This document shows positions 9,691 through 17,484 of a DNA stretch of 64,000 bases, piece by piece (the first letter of the stretch is position 1; the number at the start of each line of letters is the position of its first letter). The translations under genes and the position numbers were made by a program. The stretch comes from Anabaena azotica FACHB-119 (GTDB taxonomy: Bacteria > Cyanobacteriota > Cyanobacteriia > Cyanobacteriales > Nostocaceae): assembly GCF_014697625.1 (NCBI RefSeq), contig NZ_JACJSG010000004.1, forward strand, positions 62,001-126,000, given 5' to 3'. The notes beneath the pieces were generated by a model. The model did no database searches, was not told the DNA's origin, and saw only the letters and a program-made list of their open reading frames with translations.

Positions 9691-9986
9691 ATTATGCAGA
9701 CATTCTCAAGACAACGGTGCAAGAAGCAATAATTAATCAACCCCGTTTACAGGCGCTTAAACTTTATGCTGTTTGCGATACCGAGTCAGGTCATTTTCTG
9801 GTTCTAGCTACAGGTTGGGATAAACAGCGTTGGATTGATAGCATTTTATTTCATGCTCGTTTAGTAGAACATCAAATCATCATTGAAGAAGATAACTTTG
9901 AAGAAAGCTTAACCCAGTTACTCATCGCTAAAGGTATCAGAAAAGAGGATATTGCGATCCATTTGCAGCCTGCAATCCTATCCTGA
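9675..9986 (+). CDS. xisI: XisI-family protein (fdxN-element excision controlling factor type)
   Basis: The 103-residue protein matches XisI: an N-terminal helix (MDQTLNYADILKTTVQEAI), then SGHFLVLATGWD and a C-terminal segment ending GIRKEDIAIHLQP. It starts inside the 3' end of xisH. The conserved pairing suggests a complex, but its biochemical activity is not known from this sequence. The region after it (9987-10172) holds no gene. Confidence 0.85.
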   Translation: MDQTLNYADILKTTVQEAIINQPRLQALKLYAVCDTESGHFLVLATGWDKQRWIDSILFHARLVEHQIIIEEDNFEESLTQLLIAKGIRKEDIAIHLQPAILS

Positions 9987-10172
9987 GAAGCATATCGGAG
10001 CTATTCAGATTTCTTTGGAAGATTTTACCAACATGTCAAGGTAGAGGAATCCCGACATAGTGACTGTGATGGCTGAGTCAAAAATAGAAAATAATAGATA
10101 TATGAAGAAACGTGATTTTTCCAAGCTAGTACAGCTTTGTTATCACCCTATATTTTCCCAAGGTCAAGCATA

Positions 10173-10580
10173 ATGACAACTTCTAATACTCAGTTTGAAA
10201 TTACTAAATCTGAACAAGAATGGCAATCGATTTTAACGCCGGAACAGTATCGTGTATTGCGGAAGCATGAAACTGAACGGGCTTTTACTAGTCCCCTTGA
10301 TAAAGAATACAGCGAAGGGACTTATGTTTGCGCTGGTTGTGGACAGGCTTTGTTTACATCTGATACTAAATTCAATAGTGGTACTGGCTGGCCGAGTTTT
10401 TTCCAACCCATTGAAGGCGCAATTGCTACTACTGTAGATAGGTCATTTTTCATGACGAGAATTGAAGTACATTGCAGCCGTTGTGGTGGACATTTGGGTC
10501 ATGTTTTTGATGACGGCCCTGCACCCACTGGTAAGCGCTATTGTATGAATGGTGTCTCGTTAAAGTTTGAGCCTGCTTAA
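10173..10580 (+). CDS. msrB: Peptide methionine-R-sulfoxide reductase
   Basis: From the ATG at 10173 (AAGG about 10 nt upstream) the product is 135 residues. It contains two zinc CxxC pairs (Cys53/56 and Cys101/104), the GTGWPSFFQPI block, and the catalytic Cys124 in RYCMNGVSL, all standard for MsrB. It reduces methionine-R-sulfoxide in oxidised proteins using thioredoxin-type reductants. The 12-residue extension from 10137 is not conserved-looking. A ggtaattg tandem repeat follows the stop codon. Confidence 0.93.
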   Translation: MTTSNTQFEITKSEQEWQSILTPEQYRVLRKHETERAFTSPLDKEYSEGTYVCAGCGQALFTSDTKFNSGTGWPSFFQPIEGAIATTVDRSFFMTRIEVHCSRCGGHLGHVFDDGPAPTGKRYCMNGVSLKFEPA

Positions 10581-10583
10581 GAT

Positions 10584-10632
10584 TGGGTAATTGGTAATTG
10601 GTAATTGGTAATTGGTTTTTACCATTACCAAT
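10584..10632. repeat. ggtaattg tandem repeat with inverted tail
   Basis: Four copies of a ggtaatt(g) unit are followed by accattaccaat, so the transcript can fold back. It separates msrB from the convergent radical SAM gene and belongs to the same family as the arrays at 53761, 56861 and 59778. Confidence 0.8.
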
Positions 10633-10648
10633 TTACCTCACCGGCTAC

Positions 10649-12235
10649 TTAACTAGCTACAGCTTCGGCTTTCGCTTCTACTGGTACATAAGGTTTTTCT
10701 GCACCTTGTGCTAAATATTTAGCTAGTTGTTTTTCAATTTCGTCGCGGACAATTTGGCGATATTCTAGAAAATGTTCGTTGTGGGCGCAGACAGCAATGT
10801 AATGTTCCACAACTCCAGGGTTATGCTTAAGGATGCTAAACAAGTGATGCCAGAATTTCCAACGGGTTTCGCGTTTGATACCTTGCCGCCAGATAACGAT
10901 TAATAAGGCTTTAATTACTACCCATTCTGGCATTTTGAATGGTGTTTTGTAACGTGGCGCACCCAACATGAGGAAACAACGATAGGTGCGGTCTAAGTAT
11001 TTTACAGGGTCATATAAACTACAGAACGCTTCAACATATTCCCTGGCAATATCTTCTAAAGGACGAGTGGCAATAAAGTTCATCAACGTTGTTTGGTTGA
11101 TGTTACTTTCTATATTTTCCCGTAGTCTGCCTTCCTTCTTCAAGCGATGCCATAATGCTGTGTTGGGTAAGGCTTGTAACATGGCGAAGGTGGTGGAGGG
11201 GATACCGGCTTGTTCGGCAAAACGGACGATGCGATCGCCTGCACCTGCTTTTTCACCATCGAACCCAATAATAAACCCAGCCATTGGGCGTAACCCAGCC
11301 TTAATGATGGTTTGCACTGCATCTATTAAGGAGTTGCGGGTATTTTGAAACTTCTTCGTCAGTTGCAAGCTATCTTCATCGGGTGTTTCAATTCCCAAGA
11401 AAACGGCAGAAAAACCAGACTCTACCATTAAATCTAGTAATTCCTGGTCTTGCGCTAAGTCAACGGAAGCTTCAGTATCAAATTTGAAGGGATATTGATG
11501 TTCAACCATCCAAACTTTTAACTCTTTCAGCAACAATTTCACATTGCGCTTGTTACCGATAAAGTTGTCATCCACCATGAACACACCACGCCGCCAGCCT
11601 AACTCGTAGAGGTAATCTAACTCTGCTAATAACTGCGCTGGGGTTTTGGTACGTGGTTTGCGTCCGTAGAGAACGATGATGTCACAAAATTCGCACTGGA
11701 AAGGACAACCTCGCGAGAACTGTACTGACATCATGTCATAGGCATCTAATTCTAGTAAATCAAACCGGGGTATGGGTGTAGTCGTCACATCCGGCTTTTC
11801 GGCGGTGCGGAAAATACCCGAAGTTTCTCCTCGTTGCACTGCTTCCACAAACAGGGGTAGGGTGATTTCCCCTTCATCAAGAATGAGAAAATCTGCACCG
11901 ACATTCTGCACATCGCTGGGTGTGGAGGTGGGATAAGGGCCACCGACGGCGACTAACTTACCACGGCGTTTTGCTTCTTGAATTTGTTCCAGTAAGTCTT
12001 GTTTCTGGACAATCATCGCAGAGAAGATGACGATATCAGCCCAAGCCCATTCTTCTTCGGTGACTGGGCGAATATTGCGATCTACTAGCTTAAACTCCCA
12101 TTCTTGGGGCAATATTGCCGCTACTGTTACTAAACCCAAGGGTGGTAACAACACCTTGCGATCGACCAAAGCTAAAATCTTTTCGTATGACCAAAAGGTT
12201 TTGGGAAATATTGGATACACTAATAGGATTCGCAT
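10649..12235 (-). CDS. B12-binding radical SAM protein with DUF4070-type C-terminus
   Basis: The 528-residue protein has an N-terminal B12-binding-like Rossmann region (1-150), a radical SAM core with the 4Fe-4S motif Cys177-x3-Cys181-x2-Cys184 in RGCPFQCEFC, and a C-terminal region of the DUF4070 type. Relatives carry out methylations or C-C bond chemistry. The hopanoid C-2 methylase HpnP shares this architecture, but so do widespread cyanobacterial paralogs of unknown substrate, so I do not assign hpnP. It stands alone. Confidence 0.75.
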   Translation of the reverse strand: MRILLVYPIFPKTFWSYEKILALVDRKVLLPPLGLVTVAAILPQEWEFKLVDRNIRPVTEEEWAWADIVIFSAMIVQKQDLLEQIQEAKRRGKLVAVGGPYPTSTPSDVQNVGADFLILDEGEITLPLFVEAVQRGETSGIFRTAEKPDVTTTPIPRFDLLELDAYDMMSVQFSRGCPFQCEFCDIIVLYGRKPRTKTPAQLLAELDYLYELGWRRGVFMVDDNFIGNKRNVKLLLKELKVWMVEHQYPFKFDTEASVDLAQDQELLDLMVESGFSAVFLGIETPDEDSLQLTKKFQNTRNSLIDAVQTIIKAGLRPMAGFIIGFDGEKAGAGDRIVRFAEQAGIPSTTFAMLQALPNTALWHRLKKEGRLRENIESNINQTTLMNFIATRPLEDIAREYVEAFCSLYDPVKYLDRTYRCFLMLGAPRYKTPFKMPEWVVIKALLIVIWRQGIKRETRWKFWHHLFSILKHNPGVVEHYIAVCAHNEHFLEYRQIVRDEIEKQLAKYLAQGAEKPYVPVEAKAEAVAS

Positions 12236-12424
12236 CTCGTCTCATTCCTCACGCTGTGATTGTATTCCCACGCTAACAAAAATAATTACTTATTGACTTT
12301 TTGTTAAATTTGCTTTAAGTTTACCGCAAATGCTTTTGTTTGGGATAAAAAATCTTCAAGCTACCTAAATTTTCCTTTAAATATCGCTATTATCCTTGGT
12401 AGGGGGTATAGAAATAATTTTAAC

Positions 12425-13381
12425 TCAACTTTTATGACGCTCAACACCGCTAATTTTTAAAACATCGCTCATGGTTGCACAATAATTTGGCAAGCCGAAA
12501 CTCTTAGGATTAATCACTGTGTCATAGGTGAAATGCCGATAGTTCATACAGAATCTATCCCAATCTGCCATTTGGATGCGAAATACAGCAATAATTATAT
12601 TTGCTAATGATATGGATAGGGGGATGCGGAAATAAATCTTTTTGCTAAGATAAGCGCAAACTTGTTCTATTGCTTGGTTAGCTGTTAAACGTTTTTGTCC
12701 TAATACAAATTTACGCTGTGCAGCTTCTTGAGGGGGATTAACTATTAAATAGTTAACTACACTGGCAATATCTTTGCCGTGGATGAAGTGGAAACTGCCA
12801 TCGGCTTGTAAGAAGCGAATTAAATTAATATATTTGGTAACTTCGGGAATGCCAGATGTGAGATGAGAGTATGGCTTTTTGGCATCGCCACCTAAAACTA
12901 AAGTGGGAAAAACAGTGGTGATTTTGGGTGCGATCGCTAGTTGTGGTATCTTCTGTAAACACTCATATTTCGAGCGAATATAATCTGTACCAATCTCCCC
13001 CGCTTCTTTGAGTGGTTGATTGTTGCTATCTAAAACACTGGCTGTAGAAAAATAAATGACTTGTTCACAACGGACTGGATCTAATAAATTTAGTAACTCT
13101 ATAGTTTTAGATACATTAATATCAAATGTTTGCTCACCACCCCAAGCTGTTGCTGTCAGTACAGCTACATCAATTGTTGGTAGTAAATCAGCCAGTTGAC
13201 TAATATTTTGCATATCACCCTGTAAGACGGTGATACCTGGACGAAATTGCGTATCAACTTGTAATTTATGGGTATTTCTTACTAATAAATATAGTTCGTA
13301 ATCTGTTTCTTGAATTAAGCTTTCACTAATATAGTGACCAATACAGCCACTAGCACCTGTTACTAAAATTCGTTTTGTCAT
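12425..13381 (-). CDS. NAD-dependent epimerase/reductase-like extended SDR
   Basis: From the ATG at 13381 the 318-residue product opens with MTKRILVTGASGCIGHYI, a TGxxGxxG dinucleotide-binding loop. Further along are STASV (catalytic Ser region) and YIRSKYECL (Tyr-x3-Lys). This is an extended SDR acting on a sugar nucleotide, flavonoid-like or sterol-like substrate; the substrate is not clear. The 20-residue upstream extension to 13441 reads through the tnpB end and is not native. The TnpB element has inserted directly before this gene and may have separated it from its promoter. Confidence 0.7.
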   Translation of the reverse strand: MTKRILVTGASGCIGHYISESLIQETDYELYLLVRNTHKLQVDTQFRPGITVLQGDMQNISQLADLLPTIDVAVLTATAWGGEQTFDINVSKTIELLNLLDPVRCEQVIYFSTASVLDSNNQPLKEAGEIGTDYIRSKYECLQKIPQLAIAPKITTVFPTLVLGGDAKKPYSHLTSGIPEVTKYINLIRFLQADGSFHFIHGKDIASVVNYLIVNPPQEAAQRKFVLGQKRLTANQAIEQVCAYLSKKIYFRIPLSISLANIIIAVFRIQMADWDRFCMNYRHFTYDTVINPKSFGLPNYCATMSDVLKISGVERHKS

Positions 13382-13428
13382 AGAAGGAGGCAGAAAGATA
13401 TATTTTACTTGCCTGATTAAATCTTTAC

Positions 13429-13520
13429 GTGAACTACCCACACTGAAGAGACGTTACAGTGTGGGCTTCCAACTTCACGGAAGATTGCCTCATCTTGGAT
13501 TTGCGTCCGCGAATTGGTCT
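13429..13520 (-). ncRNA. Putative omega-RNA (reRNA) 3' end of TnpB
   Basis: TnpB families use an RNA transcribed from the 3' end of the gene and the right end of the element. Here the sense strand shows CCCACACTG, an 11-nt loop, then CAGTGTGGG, then TAGTTCAC. The tnpB stop codon (TAG, 13434-13436) is inside this tail. Bases below 13429 would be the guide, beginning GTAAAGATTTAATCAGG and lying in the leader of the SDR gene. The 5' limit of the RNA is a guess. Confidence 0.6.
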
Positions 13521-14690
13521 TACATCCTCTCCATTGGCGTTATCCTCCCCTGTCCCAGAGGAGGACAGCATTCTGATACCTTCCGCTCTAATATTTATCG
13601 CAGCATTACCGTCCCTGTCGTGATGAGTGCCGCAACTAGGACAAATCCAAGTTCTTGCATCTAGTAGCAACTCCGAAATCTGGTAATGACAATTAGAGCA
13701 AAGTTTGGAACTGGGGAACCATCGATTTATCTCTACCAAATTTCCACCACTACGCTCTAATTTGTAGCTGAGAAAGTTGACGAAGCTTCCCCATCCCGTA
13801 TCAGATATTGCTTTTGCTAGTTTATGGTTACGAACCATGCCCTTGACGTTGAGATTTTCGACTACTACCACTTGATTATTGTCTACTATCTTTCTTGATA
13901 GTTTGTGTAGATAGTCTTGGCGGACATTACTAACCTGTTCGTATACCCTAGCGACGATCTTGTTAGCCTTTTTGCGACGATTACTACCTTTATTTTTTCT
14001 TGCAGCAATGCGTTGTTTTACGGCTAATTTCTTTTCATATTTAGATAGATGCCTTGGGTTGGGATATTTGGAAACTTTCTCGCCATCATAAGTGATTGCA
14101 AAATCCTTGATTCCTAAATCAATTCCAATAACTTTACCGTCATTACCTGTTGTAGGATAATCAACTTCTCCTGTCGGAGACGCTACGCGAACGTATTCCA
14201 TCAGAACAGAAGCGTAGTATTTACCAGATGGGCATTTACTAACAGTTACAGTTTTGATCATCCCATCAAGAGGACGATGAATTTTTGCTTTAACAGTCCC
14301 TAGCTTACCAGGGAATTTCAAGGACTCATCAACCTGTTTGACTTTTTGTGGATATTGAATTGATTGACGGTGGTGTTTTGATTTGAACCTTGGGTATTTT
14401 GCTCTACCTTCAAAAAAGTTCTGATATGCACGGCTAAGGTTGAGACTCACAGATTGTAAAACTTGTGAATAACATTCTCCTAGCCATTCTGTTTCCTTTT
14501 CTTTTTTGAGCTTTGGCAACAAAGAATTTAACCCAGACTGAGACAAACCCTTGCCAGTTGCTTTATAGGTTTCAATACATTGATTCAACCCATAATTCCA
14601 CCACCAACGCGCACAACCAAAGTGTTGAGCTAACACCTGAATTTGCTCATCTGTGGGATACAACCTGACTTTTACGGCTTGTCGTCTCAT
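13434..14690 (-). CDS. tnpB: TnpB RNA-guided endonuclease-like protein
   Basis: The 418-residue protein has the split RuvC site Asp191 (GIDLGIKDF), Glu278 (VVVENLNVKGM) and Asp360 (HDRDGNAAIN), and a zinc ribbon with Cys331/334 and Cys350/353. All catalytic residues are intact. The N-terminal OrfB-type helix-turn-helix region is typical. Residues 168-176 (RVASPTGEV) are encoded by a dispersed genomic repeat containing gagacgctacgcgaac that appears to have entered the gene in frame. TnpB cleaves DNA next to a short motif as directed by its omega-RNA. Confidence 0.88.
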   Translation of the reverse strand: MRRQAVKVRLYPTDEQIQVLAQHFGCARWWWNYGLNQCIETYKATGKGLSQSGLNSLLPKLKKEKETEWLGECYSQVLQSVSLNLSRAYQNFFEGRAKYPRFKSKHHRQSIQYPQKVKQVDESLKFPGKLGTVKAKIHRPLDGMIKTVTVSKCPSGKYYASVLMEYVRVASPTGEVDYPTTGNDGKVIGIDLGIKDFAITYDGEKVSKYPNPRHLSKYEKKLAVKQRIAARKNKGSNRRKKANKIVARVYEQVSNVRQDYLHKLSRKIVDNNQVVVVENLNVKGMVRNHKLAKAISDTGWGSFVNFLSYKLERSGGNLVEINRWFPSSKLCSNCHYQISELLLDARTWICPSCGTHHDRDGNAAINIRAEGIRMLSSSGTGEDNANGEDVRPIRGRKSKMRQSSVKLEAHTVTSLQCG

Positions 14691-14759
14691 CTAGATTTCT
14701 CCAATTCTCGACCTATTACTATTATATACATATTGCAGTAACAACGTTCAAGAAATATT

Positions 14760-14976
14760 TGGCTACTCCGCACTACGTGCCGCTACGCGAACATATATCT
14801 CCTCTCTCGCCTTACGGCATTGGTCGGAGATACAATCGTCGCAGCCCGCCTTATATCCCACCACTGAGCGCGGAGTACACTGGGGAGCGTGGGGGACGAG
14901 GGCGCGATTCAGTTAAAAGTCAATAGTCTCTAATCCTCAGCCAATAGTTCCCAGCCAAAATACCAATGACTAATAA
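14760..14976. other. Repeat-rich spacer between tnpB and hemE
   Basis: Contains a ccgctacgcgaac dispersed repeat with an inverted segment (atatctcc and ggagatac) and variants of the caatagt heptamer. No gene is seen. Confidence 0.5.
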
Positions 14977-15011
14977 CTATTGACTATTGACTATTGACTA
15001 TTGACTATTGA
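14977..15011. repeat. Heptamer array, five copies of ctattga
   Basis: Five perfect head-to-tail heptamers directly abut the hemE stop codon at 15012-15014. This is a short tandemly repeated repetitive sequence of the kind common in heterocystous cyanobacteria. Confidence 0.95.
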
Positions 15012-16064
15012 CTACACAAGCGCATTAAGTTGCTTGGCTGTTTCAAAGAAAAAGGCGACGTTTTCTTCTGGGGTGTCTGGTAGTACACCATGTCCAAGGT
15101 TGAGAATGTGACCCCAGTTTCCAGCTTTCTTGACGGTATCGATGATGCGATCGCGGATAAAATCTTTAGAGCCGTAAAGTACACCAGGGTCAAGATTACC
15201 TTGTACTTTCATCTGTTTACCTAATCTGGCTCTAGCATCAGCCATGTCTACTGTCCAGTCTACAGTGACGATATCAGCACCGGATTGTCCCATGCGTTCT
15301 AATACGCCTGCGCTACCACTAACTAGCAAAATCAAGGGTGTGTCAGGATGGGTTTGCTTGATTTGCTGAAATACTCGTCGCTGATAGGGTAGGGCAAAGG
15401 TGTCATAATCTTGGGGGCTGAGTTGTCCTGCCCAAGAATCGAACAATTGTACTACTTGAGCGCCGGAGTCGATTTGGTAACGGGCATAAACAGCGATCGC
15501 ATCTGCTAATTTAGCTAGCAGTTGATGCAGAATTGTCGGGTCTGAGAATGCCAGATTTTTGATGATGGAATAGGTTTTAGAACCTTTACCTTCCACTGCA
15601 TAGGCGGCTAGAGTCCAAGGCGCACCAACAAAGCCCAATACCGTTGATTTATCCCCTACTTCTTGGCGTAACGCCTGCAATATGGTTTTAATGAAGGGCA
15701 TTGCCGCTTCTGGTTCTAGAGGACGCAGTGCATCAACTTGTGCTTGAGTGCGAATGGGGGCGTGAATGATGGGGCCTTTACCTTCCGCAATGTCCATTTC
15801 AATGCCCAAGGCTGGCAAGGGGGTGACAATATCGGAAAATAAAATTACTCCGTCTGGCTGGAAAGCTTTCCAAGGTTGCAGGGAAACTTCAATCGCCACG
15901 TCTGGAATTTCCGAGCGATCGCGAAACGAAGGGTACTTTTCCCTTAAATCCCGATATGCTTTCATATATCGTCCCGCTTGCCGCATCATCCACACGGGAG
16001 GACGATCTACAATTTCACCACGAGCAGCCCGTAAAAGGTGAGGAGCCGTTGAAGTAAGACCCAT
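15012..16064 (-). CDS. hemE: Uroporphyrinogen decarboxylase
   Basis: The 350-residue protein carries the family signatures [13 protein letters not shown] near the N-terminus (substrate-binding Arg residues) and [16 protein letters not shown] near 143-158. Length is standard. It removes four carboxyl groups from uroporphyrinogen III to give coproporphyrinogen III, a step shared by heme, chlorophyll and bilin synthesis. It appears monocistronic. Confidence 0.96.
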   Translation of the reverse strand: MGLTSTAPHLLRAARGEIVDRPPVWMMRQAGRYMKAYRDLREKYPSFRDRSEIPDVAIEVSLQPWKAFQPDGVILFSDIVTPLPALGIEMDIAEGKGPIIHAPIRTQAQVDALRPLEPEAAMPFIKTILQALRQEVGDKSTVLGFVGAPWTLAAYAVEGKGSKTYSIIKNLAFSDPTILHQLLAKLADAIAVYARYQIDSGAQVVQLFDSWAGQLSPQDYDTFALPYQRRVFQQIKQTHPDTPLILLVSGSAGVLERMGQSGADIVTVDWTVDMADARARLGKQMKVQGNLDPGVLYGSKDFIRDRIIDTVKKAGNWGHILNLGHGVLPDTPEENVAFFFETAKQLNALV

Positions 16065-16348
16065 TTAACACTTCATCCTAAGTCACTTTTTTATGTCAAT
16101 GTTTAGCTTATCATTCTGGGATTACGCTTTATCGAGGGGGTTGGGGATTGGGGACACTTCTTGAGCTTGAGTGCATCGCTGGGAATTGGGTTTTTACTTA
16201 GGAGTGAACACTTGCTAATTTTCAGACAAAAAGTAATAAAACTTTAAATTTAAATTTATACGCTGTAATAAGATGAATTAATGGCGATCGCTCAAAATAA
16301 ATAGAGCCTGATTATTTTCCAGCAGTCTTAACAACCATACTGAAAATA

Positions 16349-16378
16349 AAAACTCCATCCCTTTATGGGTGGAGTTTT
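16349..16378 (-). terminator. Rho-independent terminator, probably of the DUF760 gene
   Basis: The sequence aaactccatccc-tttat-gggtggagttt forms a stem with one bulged base. On the minus strand it is followed by TTTTTATTTT, so it fits termination of the DUF760 gene at 16661-17047. The MITE at 16451-16575 sits between that gene and this hairpin. Confidence 0.7.
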
Positions 16379-16450
16379 GTCAGTGGTCAGTGGTCAGTTG
16401 CAAAGACATATAAAAGCCACCCACCTGTGTATGGGGTATTAAACCAGATC

Positions 16451-16575
16451 AGGACTTACGCAACTGGCACATATAGTTAGGATGCGTCAGATGTGGAAAA
16501 TCCCTTCATTTGTACGAAATTATTGGGTCTGACGCACCCTACAGTTAGTTTGATTATGACACTTGCGTAAGTCCT
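16451..16575. mobile_element. MITE with 13-bp perfect terminal inverted repeats
   Basis: The 125-bp segment begins aggacttacgcaa and ends with its exact reverse complement ttgcgtaagtcct. An inner inverted repeat (tgcgtcaga and tctgacgca) is nested inside. It has no coding capacity. A lone half of the same terminus (aggacttacgc) is at 5450-5460. Confidence 0.85.
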
Positions 16576-16660
16576 ACAGATCCAAAACAACTACCAACTG
16601 ACAACTAACAAATGACACCAGCAGTGTAATAAACAGACTCCCCTATTGTTTTTCTCCGAT

Positions 16661-17047
16661 TTAGTAGTCCAAATCTCCATTTACCGGAGTTTCACCTGTT
16701 AAATGAAGGTGAGTTGAGGCTTCATTACTGGGAGGTAAAAATGATTTTTCCAACTCCAAGCGCTGTTCTACATTACGCAAGAAATACCCATCCACCATTG
16801 CCGAACCTAAAAGCTTACCCAACTCCTCACGACTGGTAGTAATATTTGTGTTAAATCCCTCATGAGGCAAATTACCCAAAGTTGCCACAACAGCACGTTG
16901 AATTAATTGCAAAACCTCTACTGAACAAGGTTTAGATAACTGTTTAACCGTTTGCGGACTCATCGCTTGCACATATTCCCACAGCCCATTATTGTTAAGT
17001 GCTTCACTAGCAAAATATTCTGGATGACGATGGGAATCATTACTCAT
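16661..17047 (-). CDS. DUF760 family protein
   Basis: From the ATG at 17047 the 128-residue protein contains LWEYVQAMSPQTVKQLSKP, ITTSREELGKLLGSAMVDG and YFLRNVEQRLELEKSF, the recognisable core of DUF760, found in cyanobacteria and plastids. Function is unknown. The longer frame to 17176 adds residues from AT-rich sequence and is not supported. It probably ends at the terminator 280 bp downstream. Confidence 0.75.
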   Translation of the reverse strand: MSNDSHRHPEYFASEALNNNGLWEYVQAMSPQTVKQLSKPCSVEVLQLIQRAVVATLGNLPHEGFNTNITTSREELGKLLGSAMVDGYFLRNVEQRLELEKSFLPPSNEASTHLHLTGETPVNGDLDY

Positions 17048-17280
17048 GGTAACTATCTCAAATATTGCACAACTATCAATTAATTTAGCAATTGAATTTA
17101 TATCTCTGAGTTCGCATAACCGAACTTTTAAAGACAGGTATCCTACTAAGGGACTTCCAACTAAAAAAATATACAATCACTTTGGTGAGCAGGGAGTGTA
17201 GGGGTGTAGGGGTGTAGATGAAGAAAAAAGTGTTGATTCTATATTTTGCTCTGGCGTTCATCGCGCCCATTGGGCGCTGA

Positions 17281-17336
17281 CATCTTGCACTTCCCTTGTG
17301 GAAGCAGCTGACTATGCACTCCCCACCCTACGAAAT
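17281..17336 (-). repeat. Dispersed repeat, inverted copy of 21967-22027
   Basis: Reverse-complemented, this reads gatttcgtagggtggggagtgc, a short divergent part, then cttccacaagggaagtgcaagatg. It matches 21967-22027 on the plus strand with few differences. The two copies flank the whole molybdenum/integrase region in opposite orientation. Confidence 0.8.
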
Positions 17337-17450
17337 CTGAGTACTGAGTCATGAGTGCTGTTAGCGGTAGCGGGGCGTTCAGCCCGTGGTAAAATTTCTT
17401 CCTCTGCGTTCCCAGTTCCCAATACCCAGTCCCCAGTCCCTACTCCCTAG

Positions 17451-17469
17451 CTATCACAATATCGTTAGA
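17451..17469. other. Attachment-site repeat, distal copy
   Basis: The sequence ctatcacaatatcgttaga lies 15 bp beyond the integrase stop codon. On the minus strand the bases after it read GCT AGG GAG TAG in the frame of the Mop gene, giving the original ending Ala-Arg-Glu-stop. Confidence 0.8.
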
Positions 17470-17484
17470 AGGGTATAAGGTAGG

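Larger units (their letters stand above)
13429..14750 (-). mobile_element. IS200/IS605-superfamily (IS1341-type) TnpB-only element
   Basis: The element contains only tnpB and no tnpA, so it probably depends on a transposase elsewhere. Its right end is defined by a 9-bp hairpin (13437-13445 with 13457-13465) followed by TAGTTCAC ending at 13429. The left end lies in AT-rich sequence upstream of 14690 and is placed only approximately. It lies between hemE and the SDR gene. Confidence 0.7.
16065..16660. other. Intergenic region with terminator and MITE
   Basis: About 600 bp without a gene. It holds a HIP1 site near 16285, the terminator at 16349-16378 and the MITE at 16451-16575, followed by a caactgacaactaac repeat tract. 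Confidence 0.6.

Noticed and set aside
10649..12235. Assignment as hopanoid methylase HpnP
   Set aside because: Architecture fits, but the same domain order occurs in many cyanobacterial paralogs and no hopanoid gene is nearby.
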